From positions 56,978,867-57,042,866 of the forward strand of contig OZ020303.1 in assembly GCA_963971305.1 (NCBI GenBank): a stretch of 64,000 bases of DNA, in the 5' to 3' direction. The position numbers were made by a program, and so were the translations under genes. Under the pieces are notes generated by a model. That model saw only the letters and a program-made list of their open reading frames with translations. It was not told where the DNA came from and made no database searches. This DNA comes from Arcuatula senhousia. Taxonomy: Eukaryota; Mollusca; Bivalvia; Mytilida; Mytilidae. Positions 21,049 through 32,329 of the stretch are shown in pieces (the first letter of the stretch is position 1; each line of letters opens with the position of its first letter).

Positions 21049-22668
21049 CTAAACATTTGAAACCTCTAGTTCTGATTCCTCTTTATCAAATATTTCATCG
21101 ATGTTTGGCATTTTCAATACTTCCAATCTGTGTGTTTGTGTAGATAAAACATATATCTCTCCATTTTCTTCAAATATACAATAGGGTCTTGGAATCCTTA
21201 ACTGTCTTGATCGCTTTGTAGAAACAAAATACAAGGGAGTGCCGAAACGGTCCAAAACGTAAATGACGTTATTTCTGTAGTCAACAGTGGCTATAAACGA
21301 TATACTGTTTCTGTAGAAAATGATCAAATCGGTTGGGAAAAATCCATGCTGTTTTTTCTTGTGACTTCCATTAAAGATTTGTAAACACTCCCCTTTTCTA
21401 TCGAAAATAAATAATTGCCCATTACACTTTTCTGTTCTGTTTATTACGCAAACGTCTCCTGTGACAGAATTTTCATAACATTTCATCGGAAATTTGAAGT
21501 AAAATAATCCTTTTTGATCCATGTCTATTTTTAAAACGGTTTTACCCAATATATTGCACTTTACAACGGATGATCTAATTGGTAGATTTGAAATGTCAAA
21601 CTCAGGTGTAGAAGTCAAACACACCCAAACACTTTCATCCTCACAAATGAAGCAGCTTTGAACGAAATTTTCTGCGAACGACTTTACAGTTTTGGAGGCA
21701 TAAGAATCGAACAAGCTGACATCTTGCAACATATTATTGCAACAAATTAAAATCCGACTGTCATTAAACACATCAAAATAGCGGTGTTCAATTGTTGCTC
21801 TAGAGATTTCAGTTAAACGTCCGGCATTTTCACAACATTTAGAAATATAACTTCCATTGGAAATAAATAAATATTTTCCACTTAGTTTTATTAATTTGAT
21901 CTTTGAAAATCTTTTCAAGTCTATATACCTTCCAATTTGGATAAAATCCGAAATATCGAACGGTTCGTTATTGCACCTCAACGACCACCTAACATCTGGT
22001 CTTCGTTGAAGGGATACTTTAAAGGGGTACATTATTTTTAAAGAAAGCACACCGTCATACATTGGTAAGTTTGGATACACTTGTTTTATATATATTCCCA
22101 TTTTAATGACTCTATATGGAACGTTTTCTTTTAATAATTCGCGTATTCTATGCTGGTTTTCGCAAAAAAAGTTGATTCTCTTTTCAAAAAGTTTTGCGAA
22201 TTTCATTTTGTCTATGAAGTGTTGTTCTATCACTGATATCTGTTCGTTTGTGTCATCTTCAATTTTACAAACGAGTGCATCAAACCGTGCATTAACAGTT
22301 TTATTAACATCATTTATATGCTGTTTATGTTTAGGTGATAGCGTTTCAAGCTCTTGTTTTTGACTCGCAATACTTGTTCTACATTTTTCCAATTGTTTCT
22401 TAAGACTTGTGAATATTGTTTTTATTTCATCTACATCCTCGCTGTGATCATCATGATCAGAACGGCAAGAGTAACAAGCATATATTCTACATTGTAAACA
22501 AAAGTATATACCAATAAAACCTCTTTGATTAAGACATTTTTTACACGTGACATCCAATTTATTGTTGTTGCCATTGTCTTTGTGTTTACTTCCAGTTGAA
22601 GTGTTATTCTTTTGTTGTCGTTCTTCAGGTATAGCAACCTGTGCATTTATTAAGACCTGCTGTCTCAA
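21049..22668 (-). CDS. B-box / coiled-coil / propeller protein exon (TRIM-like)
   Basis: A 539-codon open frame resembles bivalve B-box proteins, which act as E3-ligase-like or scaffold proteins when joined to a RING. Eight spaced zinc ligands (C42, C45, C57, C60, C65, C68, H72, H75) form a B-box. Residues about 80-160 are predicted coiled coil, and about 250-525 show repeated hydrophobic beta motifs typical of an NHL/TolB-like propeller. No RING is visible. The first codon of this frame is TTG. The frame stays open upstream to a TAG at 22771-22773, yet the first in-frame ATG is residue 155, inside the coiled coil. The exon must therefore be joined to an upstream start exon (possible acceptors at ...CAG about 22660-22680), or it is a remnant. 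Confidence 0.75.
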   Translation of the reverse strand: MRQQVLINAQVAIPEERQQKNNTSTGSKHKDNGNNNKLDVTCKKCLNQRGFIGIYFCLQCRIYACYSCRSDHDDHSEDVDEIKTIFTSLKKQLEKCRTSIASQKQELETLSPKHKQHINDVNKTVNARFDALVCKIEDDTNEQISVIEQHFIDKMKFAKLFEKRINFFCENQHRIRELLKENVPYRVIKMGIYIKQVYPNLPMYDGVLSLKIMYPFKVSLQRRPDVRWSLRCNNEPFDISDFIQIGRYIDLKRFSKIKLIKLSGKYLFISNGSYISKCCENAGRLTEISRATIEHRYFDVFNDSRILICCNNMLQDVSLFDSYASKTVKSFAENFVQSCFICEDESVWVCLTSTPEFDISNLPIRSSVVKCNILGKTVLKIDMDQKGLFYFKFPMKCYENSVTGDVCVINRTEKCNGQLFIFDRKGECLQIFNGSHKKKQHGFFPTDLIIFYRNSISFIATVDYRNNVIYVLDRFGTPLYFVSTKRSRQLRIPRPYCIFEENGEIYVLSTQTHRLEVLKMPNIDEIFDKEESELEVSNV

Positions 22669-22770
22669 AAAGAACTGAGCTACGCCCCGTTCTCTTCGAG
22701 AGCCTTGAGCTTTATCATCGCCTTTGGTATTCTCAAACGTTTGGAATGTTTTTCCTTTGTATACAATGTT

Positions 22771-23019
22771 CTAAAGTTGTCTTCCCTTCAATATAAAAAA
22801 GTTCGTAGTTTTACATAATATTGAGAAATTCTAATCTCAGTAGTAAACTCAAATAAATAATTTCACCAATTCTTTAATTATTTCGAAAAATCTAGACATT
22901 TGGTTATATATTAAATATGGAATTCCACGTTAAAATGACCAATACTTGAACCATTTTAATAAATAATACCACAATAGCTTTTGTTTTGTGGTATCCAAAT
23001 GCTATGAAACTGTACAGTT
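22771..23019. other. Unassigned sequence
   Basis: AT-rich sequence upstream of the B-box exon. No upstream start exon could be identified. Confidence 0.3.
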
Positions 23020-23660
23020 ATGTTACTGACCATTAAAGGGAAGTATGGGGTTGATTTTGGGTGTCCCCTCTTTTTTTTTTAGAAATAAGGCCTAAAAGGG
23101 CCAAAAATGATACTTTTATTTGTTTTCCACAATAACTTTAGTTCTTGTTGACTGATTGCTATACAATTTTTCAATATTGTTCCTTACCATAAAATGATTG
23201 ATTTGATTGATTTTCGAGGTCTCTCTTTTTTGTTGAGAAATAAGGGGCCTAAAAGGGGGAAAATGCAACTTTTTTTTTTTTATTTGAGGTCCGATTGAGA
23301 AAACAAAATTTGCAAGTTAATTTTTGTCATATATTGGATTCAAAATAGATTTTACTTTTTTTACCCTCTTTTCTTTTAAGCAATATAGGGGGGACAAAAG
23401 GGGGGAGAAATAAAAACTTTAATTTTTTGGTCTTATTTATTATATATTTTTAAAATTCTTGTTAGATATTAGGATCTTAAATATTCTTATTTCTAAATAT
23501 TTATTGTTAGTATATAATGGGTTGCATGTGACAAATATGCTTTGTCAGTCCACCATAGGTTGCAAGTGGCTAAAACTATTGACTGTTCATATCGGGCCTA
23601 GAACGTACAGGGTTCAATGTTTTGCCGTGCGATGCAGGGCCAGACATCGATTGGTCTTGT
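23020..23660 (+). repeat. Diverged copy of dispersed family E
   Basis: Blocks AAGGGCCAAAAATGA, GTCAGTCCACCATAGGTTGC and GTACAGGGTTCAATGTTTTG also occur in the longer copy at 34132-35091. Only the middle and right parts are kept. Non-coding. Confidence 0.6.
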
Positions 23661-24237
23661 TAAAAATACTACTTTCCAAACATTTTGATATGTTTTTATT
23701 TTATCTTTAAGCATTGGTTCCGCATCATTTTATTAATTATAAATACTTTTCCTTTTGTACGTAAATATATTCCTCTTTTGATGGTAAATAATATTAAAAA
23801 TGTTTACACTTATGGCTTATCGGGAAACTTACAGGGTATTTGTAACGTATTTGTGTAACGTCTAATTATCCTATCAAGTATTGTAGTAGCCGGTCAAAAT
23901 ATCGGAAACTATGGTATTAAATAAGTATTGTAATAATAAGTAAGTTAAACTTCATAAGCTGGAAAGGAAGGAATGTTGCTACACAAAAAGGGAAAGATGA
24001 CGATTGGAAAGTTAGAGTCATCGCGTTTTTCATAGACCTTTGTTAAAGACATAGAACCTATCAATTTTGCAATTTTTTTACATTGAATAAAAAGTACATA
24101 TATTAAAAATATACTATCTAAAACTTTCCTTTACCAAAATAAAAACTCAATGTTTTGCAGTTTTCTATAAAATAATCTTATTTTAATTATTCGCTTTGAT
24201 TAAGTATTGTCCATCATTAATATTTACATTTGGTAAA
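23661..24237. other. Unassigned sequence
   Basis: I see no gene or repeat structure. Confidence 0.3.
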
Positions 24238-24497
24238 CTGGGTACTGTTAAACTGAGAAACGAAATGTAACCAAACGAGGCGAAGAGAAAACGAAATCGG
24301 TAAATTCAGAAAAACGACTGGTTTCGGCTAAAATCGATTCAATTTTCCTTTTTACAAGTTTCGCTTGATTTCGTTTCCTTTCTTAATACAGATTTCGGTT
24401 GTTAATTTTACTGTTTACGTTTCCTTCTTTACCGATATCGTTTTTGTGCAGCTCCGTTTCGTTTGGTTACTTTTTGTTTCTCAGTTTACCAGTACCC
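24238..24497. mobile_element. 260-bp inverted-repeat (foldback) element
   Basis: The left arm GGGTACTGTTAAACTGAG ... GTAACCAAACGA pairs with the right arm TCGTTTGGTTAC ... CTCAGTTTACCAGTACCC. The arms run at least 60 bp with several mismatches, and the interior repeats GAAATCG/CGATTTC-type motifs. No clear target duplication and no coding capacity. Confidence 0.65.
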
Positions 24498-24939
24498 GCA
24501 AGTGTTTACATTCTATAATTAGGTTGTCCTCTTTTTTGACACTGCGTTTTTTTTCATCAGTTTTCCGTCGAAAAGAATACTTTCTGGCAGGTTTTTTAAA
24601 AAATTAACAGTTTCTTCAAAGGTTTTACAATGTATTCTTCAAATAGTGTGAATTTTAATATTTTTTAAAAATTGCCAAAATGATAGGTTCTATGTCTTTA
24701 AAAGTCCTTCTTAAAGAATGAAATATTGTGAAAACCTTAATTCAAATATAAATAACGAAACTTTGTTCTATAGAATTGTGTGCTTGCTGCCAAGTAAGCG
24801 ATTCTTTAAAACTATATACATGCATATTTCAGACTTGAATACACCTTGAAATTGACACTCAATGATGACTGCGTGAAGGTCTTTAACAAAATTAACGTGA
24901 TAAAATCTCGTACAAAGACCTGTATCGCCATTATCATTG

Positions 24940-25186
24940 ACCGACCATTTAAATTGAAGGGGGCCTTTATATTTTTATTTAAATTTGATATTTATGAAAT
25001 TATTTGTTGACAGCAAAGGTTAAGAAAACATTATTCTGTAGAAGGATTTCTGCTATATCAAACAATGCTCATAATTAAAAAAAAATGTTGTTTTGACCCC
25101 CTTAAAAATAATTTTTCTTGACAGAACCCCCCACCCAAAAAAAAAAGGAAAAACCACGTGCACCACCCAGTTAAATGATCGTACCC
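24940..25186. mobile_element. MITE of the GACCATTTRA-ended family
   Basis: The left end GACCGACCATTTAAATTG pairs imperfectly with the right end CAGTTAAATGATCGTACCC. The interior has an A-rich run near 25136-25148. The short open frame across its right half is not considered a gene. Confidence 0.5.
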
Positions 25187-25510
25187 TAAGGCACGTTATT
25201 TTTTTGTGGGTAGAATATTCTGAACATATTTTTCAAGAAATCGAAACATTTTCCATTATTTTCAGACGACGTAAAATGAATTTCACGAATAAGTATAAAT
25301 CTGTAATAAGGCTAAAGGAAATCTTGATAAAGCTATTTACCTACAATGACTGTGTATTATTAAAAAGTGTCACTTAAAAACCCAATATTGATTGATTGAT
25401 TGATTTACTGTCCAAAAACCCAATATATAATCAATATAATAATTTTAGTCGTTTGATAAAATACATTTTGAACAGCTAATGAAGTAATACCTGTTACATG
25501 TACGTGTATC

Positions 25511-25924
25511 CTATTGTAGTAATGAATTTTCAATTAACGTATAAGTATCAGGTTGAGGAAGAACCGATTTGCTTTGATCACATTTTGTAAACAGGGTTCT
25601 GATTTCAGTTTCGATGTTAAGAAGCATTTGAATGTCATCTTGTCGAGAAGCAGTGTCGATTTTTTCTTCTAGATCATCTAGCTCTGAAGACAGTGTATCC
25701 AGTGATTTTTTTGCCTTCTGAATTTCAATCTCATATTTTTCGTGTCGTTCATTGAGTTTGTCAATTACAGAATTTTTCTGTTTTTTGTAATAGTCAATGT
25801 TTGCTTTTTTACGTCTTTGAATAGTTTTCACAAGATTAGCTTTCCGTTTTTCTTCATAATCTATTATTTGTTTAAACTCGTCGCCTAATTTGTCGATACT
25901 TTCAAGTTCATCACAGTCTAATAT
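25511..25924 (-). CDS. B-box gene exon 2 (coiled coil)
   Basis: A 414-nt exon after acceptor ACCACTAG|ATA. It is rich in Lys, Glu and Leu with heptad spacing. There is no ATG near its beginning, which supports its being an internal or terminal exon. Confidence 0.55.
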   Translation of the reverse strand: MLDCDELESIDKLGDEFKQIIDYEEKRKANLVKTIQRRKKANIDYYKKQKNSVIDKLNERHEKYEIEIQKAKKSLDTLSSELDDLEEKIDTASRQDDIQMLLNIETEIRTLFTKCDQSKSVLPQPDTYTLIENSLLQ

Positions 25925-27306
25925 CTAGTGGTATTCAATTATCTCCCCTGCAGAAAACAGCTAATGAGTTTTTAAATTTTTAACGATGACAACAACGATG
26001 GCGACGGCATATAAACAAACCTCAATTTTCATTTATTACGCATGGATTTGACTACTATCATATACGTTGGACATGTTATGTTATTAACGAATCTTTTCTG
26101 TTGCGTAAACAGTTGTTTATAAGGTCAACAAAAGTGCATATTTTAACAAATCGAGTGAAACTTATTGGCCGTTGGAAAAAAATAAAATGTCAAATCAACC
26201 TTTAAAAAATCGCACAAGGCGTAATACCTGCAGTACATTTTCGAAACTTGTGGGAATGTTAGGTTATTACCTTTTCTTTCGACAGATATTAGTTTGAAAA
26301 TTATATTTTACTGTTATCATACAACGATCCATTTGAATTCAATGTGTAACTATGAAAAACTTTCAAGGGACACAACCAAGTTCTATCTTTAATAAATTAT
26401 AAACATGATAAATGGGAGGCATTCCTATTTTTAAAACGGATGACTGAATATTGAATTGGACATTTACTCCAATACAATGCAAATTCACATAATGTTGATT
26501 TCAATTTACGGATACCGGTCAAAAAGGTAAACATGTTCTATGACATAATCGAATTCAACAGGTAAATCGTGTACTTTTAAAAAGAAGGTTGTCAAGACGG
26601 ACTAGAAAAATAGGTCTTTTTCTTAATTTTATTTTGGCTTTACCTCTTGCAGTACATGTCTGAAAATTTGCAGATGGGAAGATATACATTTAAACAAATA
26701 GTGTGATTTTTTTCAATTTTTTATATAAAAGTTAAGGTTGTGCGATCCATTTCAGTTTGCACCGTATGCATTTCATAAATATCCACATAATAACATGCAT
26801 TAAAATGCAATCTGTTACTTTTAAAAACTCTTTTTAATTCAAAAAAGTTTATTTTATCAGCATAACTTAAAATTGGAAGAAATTTTGTACTAAAAAGAAC
26901 TTTTGATTCACTTGACAACCAGGATAAACATTCGAATTGACTTTCCTATCTTTTCCGATGAAGAGCTCACATTCTATTGTTTAAATACCACCGGTTTTCG
27001 GACTGCATCAATAATTTCAGTTCTGCATCTTATATGTTCCTCTTCAATAGTTCTACATTCGCATAAAGCGGGTTGGTGAGTAAAGTGCATACAAACTTCA
27101 CAAACGAAAATATTGTCTCTAACACAGTAGTGTGTGCATTCTGTGTGGTGTTTCTTGCATATCGATAATAGAGAATCCTTGCTGTCGAAAGCTAGAGCAG
27201 TTTCTTCAACACCTTCGTTTGTGGCACCATTCAGAAATCCAATAAAATCCGAAGAATTTTCTTGTTCATCCAAAGAATTGTTACTTCCTTGTTCAAAATC
27301 GTCCAT
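25511..27306 (-). CDS. B-box / coiled-coil protein, two-exon model
   Basis: Exon 1 starts at ATG 27306 with an in-frame TAG shortly upstream. It encodes an acidic leader and a B-box-type zinc finger (C50, H53, C61, C69, C72, H74/H77). It can end at donor GTG|GTATTT (26989) or CCG|GTGGTA (26992), both phase 0. Exon 2 starts after CTAG (25924, phase 0) and encodes 137 residues that are almost all charged coiled coil (ILDCDELESIDKLGDEF ... KKQKNSVIDKLNERHEKYE), ending with TAG at 25511. The product is about 243 residues. It lacks both RING and propeller, so it is short for a TRIM-like protein. Frame agreement and domain order support one gene. The donor is weak and the intron of about 1.07 kb is unproven. 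It lies on the same strand as the propeller gene at 21-22.7 kb. Confidence 0.55.
26989..27306 (-). CDS. B-box gene exon 1
   Basis: This exon carries the start codon and B-box zinc finger of the two-exon model. Without splicing the frame would stop at 26974. Confidence 0.6.
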
Positions 27307-28374
27307 TTGTTTGAAGAAGTCAAATATCTAACATACCAATGATCTAACGGAAATTTAAAACAAGGACTACAATCTTTTACATCATACAACTATATGGAAT
27401 AGAATTTTTAAAGTTCAACAAATATCTTGTGCAGATAAATCTAAGACAAATATATATAAGTTGGTGGAATAACCTACATAGATAACATAGATAACAAAAA
27501 TAACCAACAAGTACAAAAAAAATATATTGGGATCAAAAAGATAAGAAAGTTTATATAACATCATTCCCCTTTCTTTACTAAGAAGGTAAAAACAAAATTA
27601 CCAATAATCAAAAAATATTTTGCAATTATAAGGTTCAGAGGATCGAAGCGCCTATGAAAGCAATTTTGTAGACAAGGTGATATATGTCGCTGTTTTGATC
27701 ATCACTAAGAAATTCAGAGTCATGCTATTTAAACGACAACTGAAGGTTGCTTACCTGGGTTGCTTAAATGTACTTTCTTTGTTTTTTTAATCGCCTGTTC
27801 AAGATATGACAGCAAAACAAGAACAACTAATGATTCATGCAAAATGTGTACTATAAAAGCTGCAGAAAGAATCAAACCATCAGATATGCTCAACTGTGAT
27901 ACAATAAAGAATCCTGAGCCCACAGATCTATCATGCTGGCGTGAAAAGGATAATTATTCGGCAAGGACTCTTAAGGATAACTCATCAGGACTCATCATAC
28001 GAAAAGCTCAAACGGGGACCCCAATAAATAACCTAAATACTAGCCCGTTACAAGCATCATGAAGGCTATTTATTGAAAAAATGTACACGTATATAATTTA
28101 TATATGAACAGTAATAGATATTCTAATATTAAATCAAGAAGCCAGTGACCTGGATATTGTACTAATCACCAAACATATTTGATAATAAAATACTAGTTCT
28201 CTAAATGGGGAGAATAAAAATAACTATGTAAAAGAACACCATAATTACTTTATTAAAGGTCATCATTTAATTTTGTTCTTTTTGTATATATTTAGATGGT
28301 ATTGATTGATTTGAAATATAGATAAAAGAAAAATAATATTTTAAAAAACAAAAAATCATCAATTTACATTTGTT
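27307..28374. other. Unassigned sequence 5' of the B-box gene
   Basis: AT-rich region that may hold the promoter of the B-box gene. A + strand open frame at 27760-28062 begins at TTG, not ATG, and has no recognisable domain. A good minus-strand donor-like site (CCCAG|GTAAG) lies near 27752-27759, but I cannot tie it to a coding exon. Confidence 0.3.
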
Positions 28375-28510
28375 TTGAAATGCCTGTTCCAAGTCAGGAC
28401 TATTGCGACCTTCAATTTTTCCGGCATTTCTTCATTGTTTTGTCTTGTCTTATGGGCATTTTAGATTGATTCTCCAAGTTCGGTAATTTTGTTATTACCT
28501 TTCTTTCATA
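28375..28510 (+). repeat. Dispersed family A fragment
   Basis: TGCCTGTTCCAAGTCAGGAC and TTCGGTAATTTTGTTATTACC identify the family. The stretch 28511-28745 after it is unassigned. Confidence 0.7.
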
Positions 28511-28745
28511 ATACGTGTATTAATGAGAATCTTTTTAAAAATATGTTTTCTTTGGTTATTTTTCGTACTTAGAATAATCCTTAAAATTCTATCTAAGTGC
28601 TCTATAAGCTTACTGTCCTAAAATATTTAAGTGATACTAGTTATTAAAATATATAAGACTACATCAATGTGACATCAGAACTAGCAAGAGCAAGTTTAAA
28701 AATCCGCCGATGTGCAAGTTATAAAAATTGAAACAAAGCTGTTTT

Positions 28746-28902
28746 AGAATTAGAAATTTCATCAGTGCATGAAATGCACACAATGAAATTAAGATTTTAT
28801 GAACAAACCAAAGTAACATAAAATTATGTATAATCACGTGACAACGCACCAACACAAGCCAATTCAAAGCGAGATCTCACGAGATCTTCATTAATCAAAA
28901 TG
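28746..28902 (+). repeat. DIRS left inverted terminal repeat
   Basis: Positions 28820-28902 (CACGTGACAACGCACC ... GATCTCACGAGATC) are the reverse complement of 33818-33898 with very few mismatches. The outer part (28746-28795, ATTTCATCAGTGCATGAAA) is specific to this end and is copied in complement in the internal region. Confidence 0.85.
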
Positions 28903-29420
28903 CTGAATGCTGTAACAAGCAAAGTGAAGATTATAAAAATTTATTACAACCTCTTCTTTTTTTTTTTACAGAGACAAAAAAGAAAAATACAAAATGACAA
29001 AATGACAAAATATAAAATATAGTAAATTAATCCTGTTAGTTAACCAAATAAGTAGAAAATATCCAAAAGACTAGTTCTAAAAAACACTAGCTAACATGCA
29101 CACAAAATTATGTAACAAAAACTAACTAAAACTGATATAAAAACAGTCCATCAATTCTAAAGTCTACAGAAAAGTTCACGAAAAACATCATAAAGCACTG
29201 AATGTCAAGCAAGTCTATGATCATCTACACGGCTATCTACTATAGGCAAATCCACTACGTACATCTACACGACTATCTATTAGGCAGTTCCACTTGGTCC
29301 TCCTGAAAACAGAAATGCAGTGGTGGTTACTACTAGCAATTAACTGAAAACAGTTACATATTAAATCATATCAATCGCAAGAATTTCATAACAAACCCCG
29401 GGTGGGGACTCTAGGGTGGG
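28903..29420 (-). other. DIRS 3' non-coding region
   Basis: A-rich sequence with a TTTTTTTTTT run and simple CTATCTAC-type motifs near 29220-29290. No coding. Confidence 0.5.
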
Positions 29421-29512
29421 AATTATATCTTACTTTGCATTGTGTGCATTTCATGCACTGATGAAATTTCTAATTTTATATCACAAACCGAAAGTAAGAT
29501 ATAATTATGTAT
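29421..29512 (-). repeat. DIRS internal complementary region
   Basis: TTTCATGCACTGATGAAAT (about 29449-29467) is the complement of the outer left end, and TATCACAAACCGAAAGTAAG (about 29479-29498) is the complement of the outer right end at 33901-33923. The two halves are fused, as expected for the template that restores ends from the circular intermediate. Confidence 0.85.
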
Positions 29513-30620
29513 GTTCAAAGTTTAGGACAGAACGGTTTGTTGAAATTTGTTTATTGGTAAACAAGCTTTAGGATCAACATTACGCAAATAGTGGCATTTA
29601 AAAGTAGTAGCCTTTGACTACTTTGCCATTTATAATATATCTTTACATGATAGACCCTTAGCGTTCGCCTTAGAGGTACTGGTCCCTCTAGTAGAATGGG
29701 CTTTAAACTGATTAGTATCAATGCCAGACTCTGTCAATACTTTGACCAACCACCCTGCTATTGAACATGAAACAACAGGTTTATGCGGTTCTACATAACT
29801 TAACAACAACTGGTGTCTTTCAACATCTTTTCTTGAACGCCAATTTTTCGAACGTTGCAGATAAATTATCAATGTTGAAACCACACAAAGACACTTATTA
29901 GTTTGAAAAGCCTCAAAAACTGAAGACAAAGGAGGCTGACCAGTTCTCCTAGATTTAGTGAGCTTCGCTAACTTACTAACTTCGCTCAATTGAATCATCC
30001 TTGTCAGTCATAAATCTTACATCTAAAGCAGACAGCTCAGAAGTTCTTCCTGCAGAAGACAAAGCCAACAGCATAGCTAATTTTAATGTCAAATTTTTAT
30101 CGGACAATAAATTATCAGAACCCAAAGATTTAATGTATCTCAAAACACAATCGACATCCCAAGTCACACTATATTTAGGACAAGGAGGTTTAGCATTGAA
30201 CAAAGCTGTCATTAGACGTTTAATTAACCCATGCTGACCTTCTTTCAAACCTTCTACGGTTTCATGAAATGCAGAAATAGAAGACCTTCGACAATTTAAG
30301 GTGCGGTAAGAATTGCCCTTTTCAAACCGCTCAGTCAAATAGTTAATGTCTACCACAGGTGCTCGAAATGGATTGATTTGTTTTCCACTAAACCAACTAG
30401 ACCACTGACGCCAATTGCTATTGTAAGATCCAGTGGTCCCTTTTCTCCATGAATTTTCCGTCAATGAATTGGCAGCTTTCTCCGAAATTCCGTCCTCAAT
30501 ATCTCGACACCTGAGATTTTCCACACCGCTAGTCTTAAATTGTTCTGTTTCAACAACGGGTGCTTCCCCAGAGTAACTGATGTCAATAGATCCTCCGACG
30601 GAGGAAGGATAATTGGTTTC
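29513..30620 (-). pseudogene. DIRS tyrosine recombinase (broken)
   Basis: The N-terminal SAM-like domain is recognised by SWRKGTTGSYNSNWRQWSSW (about 30460). The catalytic domain has AGRTSELSALD (first Arg), and a frameshift follows near 29985-29998 (KDDSIERS, stop). Reading continues in another frame with HSTRG (His-x-x-Arg). After KDIL a TAA and a TAG interrupt the last segment, in which KATTFK...HYLRN keeps the putative Tyr nucleophile. The enzyme would recombine the circular cDNA into the genome. One frameshift and two stops make this copy non-functional. Confidence 0.8.
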
Positions 30621-32313
30621 TCTATTAGAGGGTTCAACAGGAGGGGGAACCACGGTTGTGCCTGCCAAGTTGGAGCAACCAGAGTCACCGTCGCTTTCTC
30701 TTGTTGAACTTTCAATAGACATCTGGGTATCAGTGAAAATGAAGGAAACAGGTAAAGACCTGGTTCCGTCCACGTCCTCTGAAAAGCGTCTATCCCAACC
30801 GCGTACGGGTCTGACTTCCAACTTATGTATCGGTTCAACTGGGTGTTGTGTCGACTGGCAAATAGATCCTGTGTAAATGGACCCCATATTTTGTTCAACC
30901 TTGCGAATAGACACTCCTTCAGGTGCCAATCGCTGCTGTCCCTGAAATTTCGAGACTCCCAATCCGCTAAAAAATTCCGGGTCCCTGGAAGATATTCGGC
31001 TGTCAGTGTTATATTATTCTCTAGACAAAAATCCCAAATTTGTTTCGACACCATGACTAATTGAGGACTCTGTAACAAACAGCTGACTTGTTGTCCATTT
31101 TCAAATGAACATGCACATTGCTCACATTCTGACAAAATGTTCTGATCGCAAAAAATGCCGCTTTTAGTTCCAGGACATTTATGTGAAGATTTTTCTCCAC
31201 CGGAGTCCAAAGACCCTGACATCTCTTGTCCCCATAAACTGCGCCCCAACCTGTTTTGGAAGCGTCCGAAAGAAGAGTTATGTCTGGGCCCGAACTTATC
31301 AAGAATTTCCCATTCCAATTTTCCATATGAAAAATCCACCACCTTAACTCCTCTATGCATTCTGGGGTTAAAGTCACCTTGGTTTGATATGATTTGTCTG
31401 TTAACAGACCACGAATTTGTGTCATCTGAAGATATCGGTAGTGGAGAGGAGCTGGGGCAATTGCCTGAAGAGAAGACGTCATATGTCCCAAGACCTCTGC
31501 CATTTCCCGAACTGTAACCATTTTTTTCTGTATTAAATTCTGACATTTGTCCTTTATTTTCATTTTTTTGGGCAAAGGGAGATAAATCATCATGTCTAAT
31601 GAATTGATCAAAAACCCAAGAAACTCTATTTCCAGAACTGGAGAAATATGGGACTTCTTACAATTTATCAGAAACCCTAATTGCTCTAGCAAGAACTTCA
31701 GAGAGTTCAAGTCCCTCAACAGACCCTGTTTGGACTGATTCATAATTATCATATCGTCCAGGTATATCACCATTCTGGTGCCCACTCTGTGAAGAAAAGC
31801 TACAATGGGCTTCATTATCTTCGTGAATACAAACGGACCTGGACCCAGACCAAAGGGCATTGTTTGGAACTCCAAAATCCTGCCTTTCCATTGAAAACGC
31901 AGGAATTTGCGATGACTCTCCGACACCGGTATTGTCAGATAAGCATCCTTCAAATCTAGTTTTACAAAATAGTCCCGTTTCTGAATCAATGTTTTCAGAG
32001 TTTGAATACCTTCCATCTTGAAATGTAAAAATTCCACATACTTGTTTAATTTCTTTAGATTTATCACTGGCCTGTGACCCCCATCTTTTTGGGGAACTAA
32101 AAATACAGGGCTCAGAAATTGACCTGAAAATGCCGTTACTGATTTTATTGCACCCTTTTTTAACAGTCTGTCCACCTCTGAATCTGTCAAATCTGCATCT
32201 TTCTTGACTATATTGGACTTCAGAGTCGTCAATTGTTTTGGAAAAGCTAAAAGGGGATGGAGAGACCTTGTACTGTCTGTAAAATCCACGAATCCTTCGT
32301 TAAGTTTTCCCAA
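30461..32313 (-). pseudogene. DIRS reverse transcriptase / RNase H (frameshifted)
   Basis: RT motifs appear in order: FLVPQKDGGHRPVINLKKLN, VKLDLKDAYLTIPV, FQTMPFGL, YLDDMIIM (catalytic Asp pair) and FLGFLI. RNase H follows with LLSDASKTGWGAVY and LKMDNKSAV. The RT frame ends at 31057, and the conserved continuation (LPGTRNFLADWESR, DLFASRHN, PFSLIPRCL-like) is in the next frame down to 30461. At the front, the family start GRLKHFIQNWENLTKDSW is in a different frame from the RT, with a shift near 32240. The frame shared with the recombinase overlaps by about 500 bp, as is usual in DIRS elements. Confidence 0.9.
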
Positions 32314-32329
32314 TTTTGAATAAAATGTT

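Noticed and set aside
27760..28062. 100-codon frame with hydrophobic N-terminus resembling a signal peptide
   Set aside because: It begins at TTG, not ATG, has no domain or splice evidence, and its composition matches the surroundings.
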